Shown here piece after piece: positions 14,384-21,819 of a stretch of 45,018 bases of DNA. The position numbers and the translations under genes were made by a program. This DNA is from a virus: the IMG/VR virus record IMGVR_UViG_3300045747_000249, positions 1 through 45,018 of that record, one strand, 5' to 3'. How positions within the stretch are numbered: position 1 is the stretch's first letter; each line of letters begins with the position of its first letter. A model generated the notes under the pieces. That model was not told the DNA's origin. It made no database searches and worked only from the letters and a program-made list of their open reading frames with translations.

Positions 14384-15586
14384 TTAAGAAAAGTCTGCGA
14401 TGGCGGATGCCGTCGAATTGATTGCTTCGCGTTTGTCAGAAGCGGGGACCAGGGCGGGCTTGCCTGCTGGCTTGGTAATGAGGTCGGCGCCGGCTTCAGC
14501 CAGGACCTTCTTGCCCACGGCTTTCTCCAGGGCGGTCAGGCCCAGCATGGAGCGCTCGTAGAGCACGGACTCTGGGGTACCTGCGGCGATCAGGCGCTTA
14601 GCCAGCTCGTCGGGGTTGCTGATGACACGGTTGCTGCGTCCTTCGACGAGCTTGTAGCCAGCGAATACACGGCCCTTGGTCGCGGCCTGGGTGAGGGCGT
14701 AGGCCTTCACGTCGTTGAGCCACTTGATGGCGTCGTCGGCCTTGTCCAGCACCTTGGCCATCTGGTCATCGCTCAGCAGCTCGGGCTCCAGAAGGGCGAA
14801 GTCCTGGCGGGCCACCTCGAGGTTGTGCTCGGCACGGGCGCCGCAGGTAAAGCGCGCACGGCAAAAGCCGGAGCTGCAGTGCTCGCCTGCAACGAAGTCG
14901 CCCTTGCCTTCCCAGGCCGCTTTGGCCGCTGGGACTACGACTTGCTCGGCCCAGTTCAGGAGCTCGTCGGCCTCGAGTGATTCGATGGACCAGTTGTTCA
15001 GACGTGGCTGCAATACGATGCCCTGGACCCGGGTTACTGGGTACAGGTGGCCGTAGGTGTGCAGTGCGCCCAGCATGTACAGGCGGAACTGACTGTTGCC
15101 GACGGCGTCGACCGCAATGCCCTTGCCCATCTTCAGGTCCAGCACCTTGATGTATGCGTCGGTGATGATGACCAGGTCGCCCGTGCCAAAGCCTTCTGGG
15201 ACCCACTGGCTGAAGTCCAGGCGCTGCTCCAGCAGGACGATGGCGTCGGGGCAGTCCTTGCGTGCCTGGTCGATGTGCTCGATAGCCACCTCGACCGCGG
15301 AGTCGACGCTGTCGGATAACTCCTGGGTCCAGTACTTGCCGTGGCCTTCGATCTTGTCCTCGAAGGGCACCTCAGTCGGGCGGACCAGGTAGACCGACAG
15401 GCGGTGCTCGAACAGGCTGTGGCCGAACGTGCCCTCGGCTGCGAACTCAGACGACTCGTCGGGGAACTGCTCTTCCAGGCGGGCCGACCGTGTGCAGGTC
15501 AGCCACTTGCCCGAGCCGCTGGCGCTGAGCTTGGCGTGGGCCAGCTCGACGACCGGCACGATTGCGATGGCTTTCTTCTTGCTCAC
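14384..15586 (-). CDS. DUF2800 PD-(D/E)XK nuclease family protein
   Basis: 400 residues. Nuclease residues are visible: E-G-T-F-G-H near residue 51-56, G-T-G-D-L with Asp137, and V-L-D-L-K with Asp150 and Lys152, the plan of RecB/Cas4-type enzymes. Cys31 together with Cys237, Cys242 and Cys248 gives the four cysteines of an iron-sulfur cluster as in Cas4/AddB. It probably processes DNA ends with the neighbouring ssDNA-binding protein. Activity is inferred from motifs; the family is known, and the cluster is my reading. Confidence 0.8.
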   Translation of the reverse strand: MSKKKAIAIVPVVELAHAKLSASGSGKWLTCTRSARLEEQFPDESSEFAAEGTFGHSLFEHRLSVYLVRPTEVPFEDKIEGHGKYWTQELSDSVDSAVEVAIEHIDQARKDCPDAIVLLEQRLDFSQWVPEGFGTGDLVIITDAYIKVLDLKMGKGIAVDAVGNSQFRLYMLGALHTYGHLYPVTRVQGIVLQPRLNNWSIESLEADELLNWAEQVVVPAAKAAWEGKGDFVAGEHCSSGFCRARFTCGARAEHNLEVARQDFALLEPELLSDDQMAKVLDKADDAIKWLNDVKAYALTQAATKGRVFAGYKLVEGRSNRVISNPDELAKRLIAAGTPESVLYERSMLGLTALEKAVGKKVLAEAGADLITKPAGKPALVPASDKREAINSTASAIADFS

Positions 15587-16092
15587 AGCGCTGCTGCCTT
15601 TTCCAACAGGTCGCCGAACTTCTCAGGCGCCACGGTGGACAGGTTGGTGGCGCCCATCTCGGTGATCAGGGCCTTGACCTGGGCAGCCTTGCCGGCCTGG
15701 CTCAGCTTGGCCAGCACTGCGCGCACCTCTTCCAGGGTGACTACCTTAGAAGGGGATTCCGAAGCAGTCTCGGCCGCAGCAGGCGCTTCTGGCTCGACAG
15801 GCGGTGTAGTAGTCGCGCTCGCAGTTGGGGTAACTGCAGCGCTCTCGCGCTTTGGGTCAAAAGTACCACCGGCCTGTTGGGCCGCGGGCTGCTCGGCGGT
15901 CTCGCTTTTCGCGGACTTTGTCAGACCGGGCTTTGCGCCCTTTGGGGCAGCTCCAGCCTCCCGGCCGGATGTGATATTCGGCAAGGCCGCGGCCGAGTAT
16001 TGGGTAGCGGCTTGAGGGGCGCCAGCCAGCATGGCTGTCAGGGTGGCGTGCATTTCGCCGACATTGGCGAAGGTGAGGTTAAGTGTGATCAC
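15583..16092 (-). CDS. Phage protein with Pro/Ala linker and C-terminal helical domain
   Basis: 169 residues from the GTG at 16092; the longer frame upstream reads as shadow of other genes. An N-terminal strand-helix segment is followed by a Pro/Ala/Thr-rich linker (about 30-110) and a C-terminal 55-residue helical domain with L-E-E-V-R-A-V-L-A-K-L-S-Q-A-G-K-A and E-K-F-G-D-L-L. That C-terminal domain recurs next to SSB-like genes in many phages. Its function is unknown; a partner-binding role in DNA synthesis is a guess. ATGA-coupled to the DUF2800 gene. Confidence 0.6.
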   Translation of the reverse strand: MITLNLTFANVGEMHATLTAMLAGAPQAATQYSAAALPNITSGREAGAAPKGAKPGLTKSAKSETAEQPAAQQAGGTFDPKRESAAVTPTASATTTPPVEPEAPAAAETASESPSKVVTLEEVRAVLAKLSQAGKAAQVKALITEMGATNLSTVAPEKFGDLLEKAAAL

Positions 16093-16106
16093 GATGGGCT
16101 CCGGGG

Positions 16107-16196
16107 TTAAAGGACAAGGAAAAGGGTTACGAAGGCGGCGAGGTAGGTGAGGGCCAAGGCCACTCGGATCGGGGTCCAGAAGGGGTCGCGTGCCAT
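16107..16196 (-). CDS. 29-residue single-pass membrane microprotein
   Basis: The ATG at 16196 overlaps the upstream TAA (TAATG). After a short polar start (M-A-R-D-P-F-W-T-P-I-R) come about 18 hydrophobic residues (A-L-A-L-T-Y-L-A-A-F-V). It fits exactly in the gap between two genes. Many phages carry such tiny membrane proteins; function unknown. Confidence 0.5.
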   Translation of the reverse strand: MARDPFWTPIRVALALTYLAAFVTLFLVL

Positions 16197-16417
16197 TACT
16201 GAAAAGCCTTCTTGGGTTGTTTGTTGATCTGGGCCACGAGCACCTTGGCGCGGCGTGCAGTGACGCCTTCGTTGAAGCGCATCTCGTACTTAGGCAGGCC
16301 GTCCACGCGGACCACGAAGGGGTTCTGGCGGGCCTCCTCATGGGTGGGCCGGGCTGCAGCGTTGATAGCTGCAGCGACGCCAGCGCGGTTTTCGACGATG
16401 TACTCGGTGGGGTTCAT
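16196..16417 (-). CDS. Small hypothetical protein
   Basis: 73 residues from the ATG at 16417, which overlaps the stop of the gene before it (TGATG). It has an N-terminal helix (V-A-A-A-I-N-A-A-A-R), a central strand-rich part (P-F-V-V-R-V-D-G-L-P-K-Y-E) and a basic end (Q-I-N-K-Q-P-K-K). No family is recognised. Confidence 0.55.
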   Translation of the reverse strand: MNPTEYIVENRAGVAAAINAAARPTHEEARQNPFVVRVDGLPKYEMRFNEGVTARRAKVLVAQINKQPKKAFQ

Positions 16418-16743
16418 CAGATACCGCTCCGAATTTGCAAACCGGCCATCAGTGCGCAATCGCGGAACTCCTGCACCACGGACTTCGGCGCGTCCAGATA
16501 AACCAGCTCGCCGCGGCTGTTCATCAGGCCAACGTCGATCCAATAGTCCGGCGTTGCGCGGTAGTCTGCGAGGGCATCAGCGGGCAGGCCGTTGCGCACA
16601 ACAATTCGGCACTGGCCGGCCTGGTCGGACCACGCGGGGACGATCAGGTAGGTCTTCGGCTTTGGATCAGCAGCACGCAGCCCGCCAGGCTGGACGTTGT
16701 TGGTGCCATTGCGGCGGTCGTGTTGTGCTGGTACGTGCATCAT
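16417..16743 (-). CDS. Hypothetical early protein
   Basis: 108 residues from the ATG at 16743, with GGAG upstream; a longer in-frame start at 16800 lacks such a site. The second half is rich in aromatic and hydrophobic residues (Y-W-I-D-V-G-L-M-N-S-R-G-E-L-V-Y-L) suggesting a compact beta domain. No family is recognised. It lies between the DUF932 gene and small proteins of the leftward operon. Confidence 0.55.
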   Translation of the reverse strand: MMHVPAQHDRRNGTNNVQPGGLRAADPKPKTYLIVPAWSDQAGQCRIVVRNGLPADALADYRATPDYWIDVGLMNSRGELVYLDAPKSVVQEFRDCALMAGLQIRSGI

Positions 16744-16818
16744 GGTTTGGGCTCCAATAGGTGGTGGGGTAAGGCTGTTAAGCACATGGGCTGAGCCCAC
16801 TTGTCCCCCGTTAATCTG

Positions 16819-17670
16819 TTACTGGGCGAAGCTGTGTTCGTGGCTGGCGACGAAGGCGTCGATGGCCTGGTCGGCTTTGAGTTGGGCCATGCTGTCGGCC
16901 AGGCTCCACAGGGCCTTGTTCAAGCGGATGTCTTCAGTGACACCGGTCACAGCACGGGTGGACATGCGGCCACCGTTTGCGTTGCGGCCACGGACACCGC
17001 CCTTGATCAAAGACTCTTGCACCCGGTTAAAGGTGGTCCACAGGTCAGAGCCGCGGTCGTCCCAACGGCGTGGTGTCAAGAGGCTGGGTGCTACCACGGG
17101 GGCTTCGCCTTCGTTCCAGCGCAGTTGCAGGGCGGCGTTGGCAAATGCGATCTGTTCGTCGCCGCGCAGTTGGATGCCTTGGAACTCTTCAATGCGGCTC
17201 ATGCCGATTTGCAGGTCATCAAGGATGCGGGTGGCGCCTTCGATCACTTCGCCCATCACGTTGCCACTGTGGCGGACCTTGACGGTGGATTGGTTTGTGC
17301 CGACCACCATGCCGTTGCTGCAGACCAAGCGGAAGAAACCGCTGGAGAGCTGGTAACCGGAGCTGCCGTCGTGGCTGTTAGTCAGGACTATCTCTGGCAG
17401 GCTGTCGCCTACTTTGAGGCCGCGGCCGACGTGGTCTTGGTGACGCAGACGCAGAACGTGGCGAGTGAAGTCACGCTTGTCAGCCAGGCGGGTGCGGGAT
17501 TGGCCAGCGGCGTAGACCTCGAAGCCTTCTGCTTTCAGGCCGTCCAGGATGGACGCTGTGGGGATGAAGGTGTACTTGTCGGAGCGGCTGCCGTGAGCTG
17601 CCTGGGCGAACACGCTGGGTACGTGGTACTGGATTTGGGAAACGGTGAGGGGGCTGTGTGAGCGGATCAT
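16819..17670 (-). CDS. DUF932 family protein
   Basis: 283 residues, first gene of the leftward operon, with AGGAGT before its ATG. Key stretches are S-D-K-Y-T-F-I-P-T near residue 30, L-V-C-S-N-G-M-V-V at about 137 and R-H-S-G-N-V close by, followed by W-T-T-F-N-R-V-Q-E near 218 and G-R-x-x-x-G-G-R-M-S-T-R; this order marks DUF932 of phages and plasmids. The family has no settled function; its frequent position at the head of early operons suggests an early takeover or DNA-metabolism role. Confidence 0.8.
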   Translation of the reverse strand: MIRSHSPLTVSQIQYHVPSVFAQAAHGSRSDKYTFIPTASILDGLKAEGFEVYAAGQSRTRLADKRDFTRHVLRLRHQDHVGRGLKVGDSLPEIVLTNSHDGSSGYQLSSGFFRLVCSNGMVVGTNQSTVKVRHSGNVMGEVIEGATRILDDLQIGMSRIEEFQGIQLRGDEQIAFANAALQLRWNEGEAPVVAPSLLTPRRWDDRGSDLWTTFNRVQESLIKGGVRGRNANGGRMSTRAVTGVTEDIRLNKALWSLADSMAQLKADQAIDAFVASHEHSFAQ

Positions 17671-17730
17671 GGCGGTACTCCTGTTAGGACTGGTTTAGGA
17701 CTGGTTTACTAGGCCGGTTTGTTTTGGCCT

Positions 17731-17787
17731 GTGAGTAGTGTAAACACAAAAGTGAGCAGATAAAACCAAAGTGAGTAAATTAGTGAG
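17731..17787 (-). promoter_or_regulatory. Operator cluster upstream of the leftward operon
   Basis: Four CTCAC elements on the - strand (+ strand GTGAG at 17731, 17752, 17771 and 17783), two of them in the longer form CTCACTTT. Spacings are 21, 19 and 12 bases. The same element lies in the rightward promoter, so it is probably the binding site of the repressor, Cro or both. The rest of 17671-17975 holds the promoter, a terminator and no convincing gene. Confidence 0.5.
17737..17764 (-). promoter_or_regulatory. Candidate leftward early promoter (PL-like)
   Basis: On the - strand TTTATC (17759-17764) and TACACT (17737-17742) are 16 bases apart, giving a start near 17730 and a 60-base leader before the DUF932 gene. 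The -35 is weak. The spacer contains CTCACTTT at nearly the same place as in the rightward promoter, which is the main reason for choosing this pair. Confidence 0.5.
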
Positions 17788-17853
17788 TAGACAAGCCACA
17801 TTTATTTGAATCGACCACAGCTAATCGATTGATCCAGGCTATTCTGCAGGCGT

Positions 17854-17876
17854 AAAAAAGCCCGCGCGGGGGCGGG
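17854..17876 (-). terminator. Terminator after the repressor gene
   Basis: On the - strand a five-pair G+C stem (17872-17876 with 17861-17865, six-base loop) is followed by six Ts at 17854-17859. It would stop repressor transcription before it enters the leftward operon. Confidence 0.75.
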
Positions 17877-17975
17877 TAGTTTATGCACATAAAACACTGT
17901 TGTTCTCCACAGGTTGTTCTATTGCGCTCCAGCGCTGGCGCTGATTAAATCGGTGTTTTGTGGGAGATTAAAACA

Positions 17976-18185
17976 ATGTACGAAGCAGAGATCGTTGGGC
18001 GTGGTGCCTTTGCCGCAGCCGCTATGGACTTGTCACGGCCGGTGCCGTTCTTGCCGGGTCAGGACGACCTGGCTACTTGCTGGGTGGGGGCGGGAGGTGG
18101 TCCAGCAGCAACTCTGTCACTGCTACAAGGGCTGCGGCCCTGCCACTCTCTGGTATCTGGTACAGCACTGCCAGGAATCGCGTAA
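17976..18185 (+). CDS. Doubtful small open frame antisense to the repressor end
   Basis: 69 residues. It has a fair ribosome-binding site (GGGAG, 10 bases before ATG) but its last 113 bases run antisense through the repressor 3' end, where the amino acid content is Gly/Ala/Leu-rich and shadow-like. The first 35 residues (Y-E-A-E-I-V-G-R-G-A-F) look more protein-like. It could be a small gene opposing the repressor or chance. Confidence 0.25.
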   Translation: MYEAEIVGRGAFAAAAMDLSRPVPFLPGQDDLATCWVGAGGGPAATLSLLQGLRPCHSLVSGTALPGIA

Positions 18186-18492
18186 GACGCTGCTCGGTCT
18201 CGGTGCCCATGGCCTGGGGCCGAACGATGGGCGCCCAGCCTGCGGGTGTAGCCGTGGCTGCCGGCCCGTCTTTATCCCCGATGCCGTGCGCGAGCCAGTC
18301 GTAGCTGACGCCTAGCGCTTTGGCGATTTGGGGCACCGTGCCGGGGATGCCTTCTTTATTGCCGCGTTTCCCGGACTCCATCATGCCGACGGTGCCCGTG
18401 CTCACGCCAGCGGCGGCGGCCAGATGCGCCTGAGTCCAGATTGGGCCCTTGGCCACCCGTGCACTCTTTAATCTTTCGGCCAATGTGGTCAT
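18073..18492 (-). CDS. CI-like lysogeny repressor (XRE family)
   Basis: 139 residues. Residues 1-75 form an XRE helix-turn-helix domain (L-A-E-R-L-K-S-A-R, then T-Q-A-H-L-A-A-A-A-G-V-S-T-G-T-V-G-M-M-E-S-G-K-R-G and I-A-K-A-L-G-V-S-Y-D-W-L). The C-terminal part is a short helical region ending in four prolines; the Ser-Lys peptidase domain of LexA-like repressors is absent, so induction by RecA-driven self-cleavage is unlikely. It diverges from Cro across an operator-bearing promoter region. The ATG has no obvious ribosome-binding site. Confidence 0.85.
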   Translation of the reverse strand: MTTLAERLKSARVAKGPIWTQAHLAAAAGVSTGTVGMMESGKRGNKEGIPGTVPQIAKALGVSYDWLAHGIGDKDGPAATATPAGWAPIVRPQAMGTETEQRLTRFLAVLYQIPESGRAAALVAVTELLLDHLPPPPSK

Positions 18493-18522
18493 AACCACAG
18501 AACCATAACGCCGCAAAAGTGC

Positions 18523-18551
18523 TTGGCGCTCACTCACTTTCGTTATATGAT
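18523..18551 (+). promoter_or_regulatory. Rightward early promoter (PR-like)
   Basis: TTGGCG (18523-18528) and TATGAT (18546-18551) with a 17-base spacer form a good sigma-70 promoter. The start should fall at 18557-18559, at or next to the Cro start codon. The spacer carries the operator motif. Confidence 0.75.
18529..18540 (+). promoter_or_regulatory. Operator inside the rightward promoter
   Basis: CTCACTCACTTT fills most of the promoter spacer; it matches the CTCACTTT elements of the leftward promoter in the same orientation relative to transcription. An AGTG half-site about 11 bases upstream could pair with it as a wider dyad. A protein bound here would block PR. Confidence 0.5.
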
Positions 18552-18558
18552 GCAGGCC

Positions 18559-18789
18559 ATGAATATTCTCGAACAGGCCATCGCCGCTTCTGGGGGCGTT
18601 TCCGCTCTCGCCCGGCATCTCGGAGTCAACCCCACAGCCATCCAGAACTGGAAAACGCGCGGGATACCACGCCCATGGGCGGGCTGGCTCGTAGCTATGC
18701 AACGCCATGGGGAGGGTGTGTTCAGTGGTCATGTCACAAATGTGATTGATGAGAGCGCAAATGTATGTGCGGTAGGGCACAAAGGCTAG
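18559..18789 (+). CDS. Cro-like helix-turn-helix protein (YdaS type)
   Basis: 76 residues. M-N-I-L-E-Q-A-I-A-A-S-G-G, then A-L-A-R-H-L-G-V-N-P-T-A-I-Q-N-W-K-T-R-G-I-P is the typical YdaS/Cro-like fold, with Trp near the recognition helix. The ATGs at 18547 and 18550 lie within the -10 box, so 18559 is the first usable start and the mRNA would be leaderless. It probably opposes the divergent repressor at shared operators. The C-terminal 25 residues are not conserved-looking. Confidence 0.8.
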   Translation: MNILEQAIAASGGVSALARHLGVNPTAIQNWKTRGIPRPWAGWLVAMQRHGEGVFSGHVTNVIDESANVCAVGHKG

Positions 18790-18860
18790 ATGCAATTTAA
18801 CCCATGGGTATGCGTACATGCCCGGCGCCGGTGTCCCGCCCTCTGAGACACCAAAAAGAA

Positions 18861-18902
18861 AACCCCACCGGTCATCGCTGCGCAAACAGCTCGGGTGGGG
18901 TT
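18861..18902 (+). promoter_or_regulatory. Strong hairpin in the leader between Cro and next gene
   Basis: Nine perfect pairs (18861-18869 with 18894-18902) close a 24-base loop. No T-run follows, so it is not a standard terminator. It lies just before the ribosome-binding site (ACGGAGTG near 18910) of the gene at 18926 and could affect its translation or serve antitermination. Function is open. Confidence 0.45.
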
Positions 18903-18925
18903 CAACGAAACGGAGTGAATTTTAC

Positions 18926-19174
18926 ATGAGCACAGAAAACCAATCAACTGATTTCGGTCTGTTGCCTCTGAGGATTGACGGTAAGGGCGTTATCGCACTC
19001 GTACCGCCGACGCAAGAGCACCTCAACACCGTGGTCGAGCAGGCCGGCGGAGCAATTCGCTTCTGCGCTTTTGCTGATGTTTCGGTGGACGATTTATTTC
19101 TGTGGCGACCGGAAAAGAAGGGCGCCTCTCAACGCATCAATGTGGCGGTCCACAACTGGGGTCCAACACGATGA
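18926..19174 (+). CDS. Small hypothetical early protein
   Basis: 82 residues from the ATG at 18926 with ACGGAGTG upstream; the longer frame from 18818 crosses a hairpin and is rejected. The sequence has an alternating strand-helix feel (L-P-L-R-I-D-G-K-G-V-I-A-L-V-P-P-T) and no known motif. It is ATGA-coupled to the primase-helicase, so it may assist replication initiation. Confidence 0.55.
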   Translation: MSTENQSTDFGLLPLRIDGKGVIALVPPTQEHLNTVVEQAGGAIRFCAFADVSVDDLFLWRPEKKGASQRINVAVHNWGPTR

Positions 19175-21807
19175 GCGCTGTGATTAACCCACAGACCCCA
19201 GGCGACAGCCTGACTGTGCTCACCTCGGCGGGGCCGCGCCTCACCAAGGTGTGGGACAGCGCAACGGGCAAGCCCCAGGCCTACGAGAAGGTGCAGCAGG
19301 TCTCTGTCCAGGAGCGTTTCGTTTCTGACATTTACGGGGTGTCTGCTCTACTCACAGAACTCGAAGGCGAGCGCAACACCTGCATCATCCGCGGCAAGTT
19401 CATCGGCCACACCAAAGCCAAGGAGCTGTACCCCGCAGAAATCGAGAACGAGCTGCGCGTAAAAAAGAAAGTGCTGCAGACCCCCCGCGACGGTTTCACA
19501 TTGCGCCGGCTCACGTTCTTCAAGCCGCAGGCGCTGCACTTCTTCTACATCGACATCGACTCCTATAAGCCCGAGGGCCTGGACCCCGTGTTGGAGCCTG
19601 AAGCCTGCATCAACCAGTACATCGCCAGGCACTTGCCGGTCTGCTTTCAAGGGATCACGTTCCACTGGCAGCTCAGCTCCGGCGCTGGCCACCCTGATAA
19701 CCCGGGTGTGCTCAAGGCCCACGTCGCGTTCTGGCTATCTGCACCACAGCTCGGCGACGACCTTGACGCCTGGGTCAAGTCCGAAGGATTGCTCATCGAC
19801 GTGTCTGTGTTCCGCACGGTGCAGCCCAACTACACGGCCGCTCCTGTATTTGTCAACGGCGTGCAGGACCCCGTGCCTGTCCGATCGGGCCTCTGCGAAG
19901 GGTTCCTTGGCGACGCGGTCGATCTGGTAATCCCGGCCATCATCGTTCTACGCGCCCGCTCCGAGCGCAAGGCCCGGGCAGAGATGGTTGACCCCCGTGA
20001 CAAGGAGACCGTGCACGGTTTGTTCTGCCGCACGTACGAGATCGAAGACGTTGTGGCCAACTGGCTCAGCGACCAATTCGAGTTTGTCACCGAGTGGCGT
20101 TTGAACTGGTTGGGCGGCGGTGGCTCCGGCGAAGGCGCCGGTGTGACTGAAAACCGCCAAGGCATTTTCAACACCCACAACACTGACCCTTTCCGCGGTC
20201 GTGCTGCAAACAAGTGGGACCTGGTGCGGTACTACAAATTCGGCCATCTCGATGCTGGGCTGGATGAGTTCGAGCTGATGGACATGCGAGACCGTCCAAG
20301 CGAGCAGGCTATGCGCGAGTTCGTGCGTACGCTGCCAGAGATGAAAGACACTGGCGCCGAAGAGCGTGCAGCTCAAGCCACGTCGTTCGTTGACCAGATG
20401 CTGCTGGAGATCGAGGCAGCCACGCTGCCAAGAACCTTGGAGCACGACATCGCACCGCGTATCGCTGGTGAGTTCTCCCTGGCTGACTCCGACCGCGCTG
20501 TGCTCGCCGGGCGCATAGGCGCAAAGCTGCGAGCGCTGGGCGCCACGATGCCCATTGCCCAGGTGCGCAACTGGCTACGCGCGCGGCCTGCTACCGCTCT
20601 CGGGGCCACCTTTCCAGACACCAACGCAGACGGCAATCCACTAGGCACCGTTGACAACTTGGAAGTCCTGCTCGACCAGTTGGACATCGTCGTGCGCTAC
20701 AACGTGATAGGCAAGCAGACCGAGATTCTCATACCCGGCGCCAGCGCAACGCGTGACAACCGTGACAACGTGACTGTGACCCGCATCATCAGCGAGTGTG
20801 AGCGCATTCAGATGTCAACGCGGTACACGCAGCAGTACCTGCTCAACCTGAGTGACTCCAACCCCTACAACCCCGTGATGACGTGGATCGAGTCAGAGCC
20901 ATGGGACGGCGTTGAGCGAGTACAGGACCTGATCGACACCATTGAGCATGACCCGGCCGAGATCAGCGAAGAGCTCAAGGTCATGCTGGTGCGCAAGTGG
21001 CTTACCCAAGCCGTGGCCGCAGCGTCGAGCGAGGACGGTATCGCCAACCAAGGCGTGCTCACTTTCACCGGCGCGCAGAACAAAGGCAAGACCACCTGGC
21101 TCAAGAACCTGGCGCCGCGCCATCTTGACGTGACCCTGTCAGGCCACACGCTGGACGTCAAGTCCAAGGACAGCCTGCTCGTCGCTCTGCGCCACTGGAT
21201 CGTGGAGCTCGGTGAGATCGACGCCACGTTCCGCAAATCCGACGTGTCGAACCTGAAGTCGTGGATCAACAACTCGGTTGACAACATCCGCCGCCCATAC
21301 GCGGTATCTGAGTCCAGCTACGGCCGCCGCACCGTGTTTGGCGCATCGGTCAACGACGAGCAGTTCCTGGCCGACAAGACCGGTAACCGCCGGTTTTGGA
21401 CCATCCCCATCCTGGGCTTCAAATTCGACCACGGTATCGACATGCAACAGGTCTGGGCCGAGGTCTGGGCCAACTTCCAAAAAGGCGGTGAGCACGCACG
21501 TTTCAACCTGAACGAGCAAGAGCTTGCCCTGCTCAATGTCCACAACGCAGGCTTCGAGGTGACAGACCCCATCGAAGAGCGCATCGCCGCGTACTGGGAC
21601 TGGAGCACCGACCCGGCTACTTGGACCTGGATCACCGTGACCGAATGCCTCATGCAGACCGGCATCAGGGAGCCGAAAAAGCAGGACACGATTGCTGGAG
21701 GGGCCGCTTTGAAGAAATTGAGCGGTGGACGGCGCCGCAAGTCCCACGGCCGTGTGTTGCACGCCATTCCGGCCATTCAGGTGGCAGCAAACGACTTTTT
21801 AGCTTGA
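19171..21807 (+). CDS. VapE-type primase-helicase
   Basis: 878 residues from the ATG at 19171 (ATGA overlap). The N-terminal third resembles an archaeo-eukaryotic primase domain: Y-I-D-I-D-S-Y carries the Asp128-x-Asp130 pair and a later H-V-A-F-W-L offers the histidine motif. The C-terminal part is a virulence-associated E (VirE/VapE) SF3-like ATPase with Walker A G-A-Q-N-K-G-K-T-T at about 634-642 and the family signature D-K-T-G-N-R-R-F-W-T-I-P near 730-750. It should prime and unwind at the phage origin, which may lie directly downstream. Confidence 0.85.
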   Translation: MSAVINPQTPGDSLTVLTSAGPRLTKVWDSATGKPQAYEKVQQVSVQERFVSDIYGVSALLTELEGERNTCIIRGKFIGHTKAKELYPAEIENELRVKKKVLQTPRDGFTLRRLTFFKPQALHFFYIDIDSYKPEGLDPVLEPEACINQYIARHLPVCFQGITFHWQLSSGAGHPDNPGVLKAHVAFWLSAPQLGDDLDAWVKSEGLLIDVSVFRTVQPNYTAAPVFVNGVQDPVPVRSGLCEGFLGDAVDLVIPAIIVLRARSERKARAEMVDPRDKETVHGLFCRTYEIEDVVANWLSDQFEFVTEWRLNWLGGGGSGEGAGVTENRQGIFNTHNTDPFRGRAANKWDLVRYYKFGHLDAGLDEFELMDMRDRPSEQAMREFVRTLPEMKDTGAEERAAQATSFVDQMLLEIEAATLPRTLEHDIAPRIAGEFSLADSDRAVLAGRIGAKLRALGATMPIAQVRNWLRARPATALGATFPDTNADGNPLGTVDNLEVLLDQLDIVVRYNVIGKQTEILIPGASATRDNRDNVTVTRIISECERIQMSTRYTQQYLLNLSDSNPYNPVMTWIESEPWDGVERVQDLIDTIEHDPAEISEELKVMLVRKWLTQAVAAASSEDGIANQGVLTFTGAQNKGKTTWLKNLAPRHLDVTLSGHTLDVKSKDSLLVALRHWIVELGEIDATFRKSDVSNLKSWINNSVDNIRRPYAVSESSYGRRTVFGASVNDEQFLADKTGNRRFWTIPILGFKFDHGIDMQQVWAEVWANFQKGGEHARFNLNEQELALLNVHNAGFEVTDPIEERIAAYWDWSTDPATWTWITVTECLMQTGIREPKKQDTIAGGAALKKLSGGRRRKSHGRVLHAIPAIQVAANDFLA

Positions 21808-21819
21808 TTGGGGCAATGT

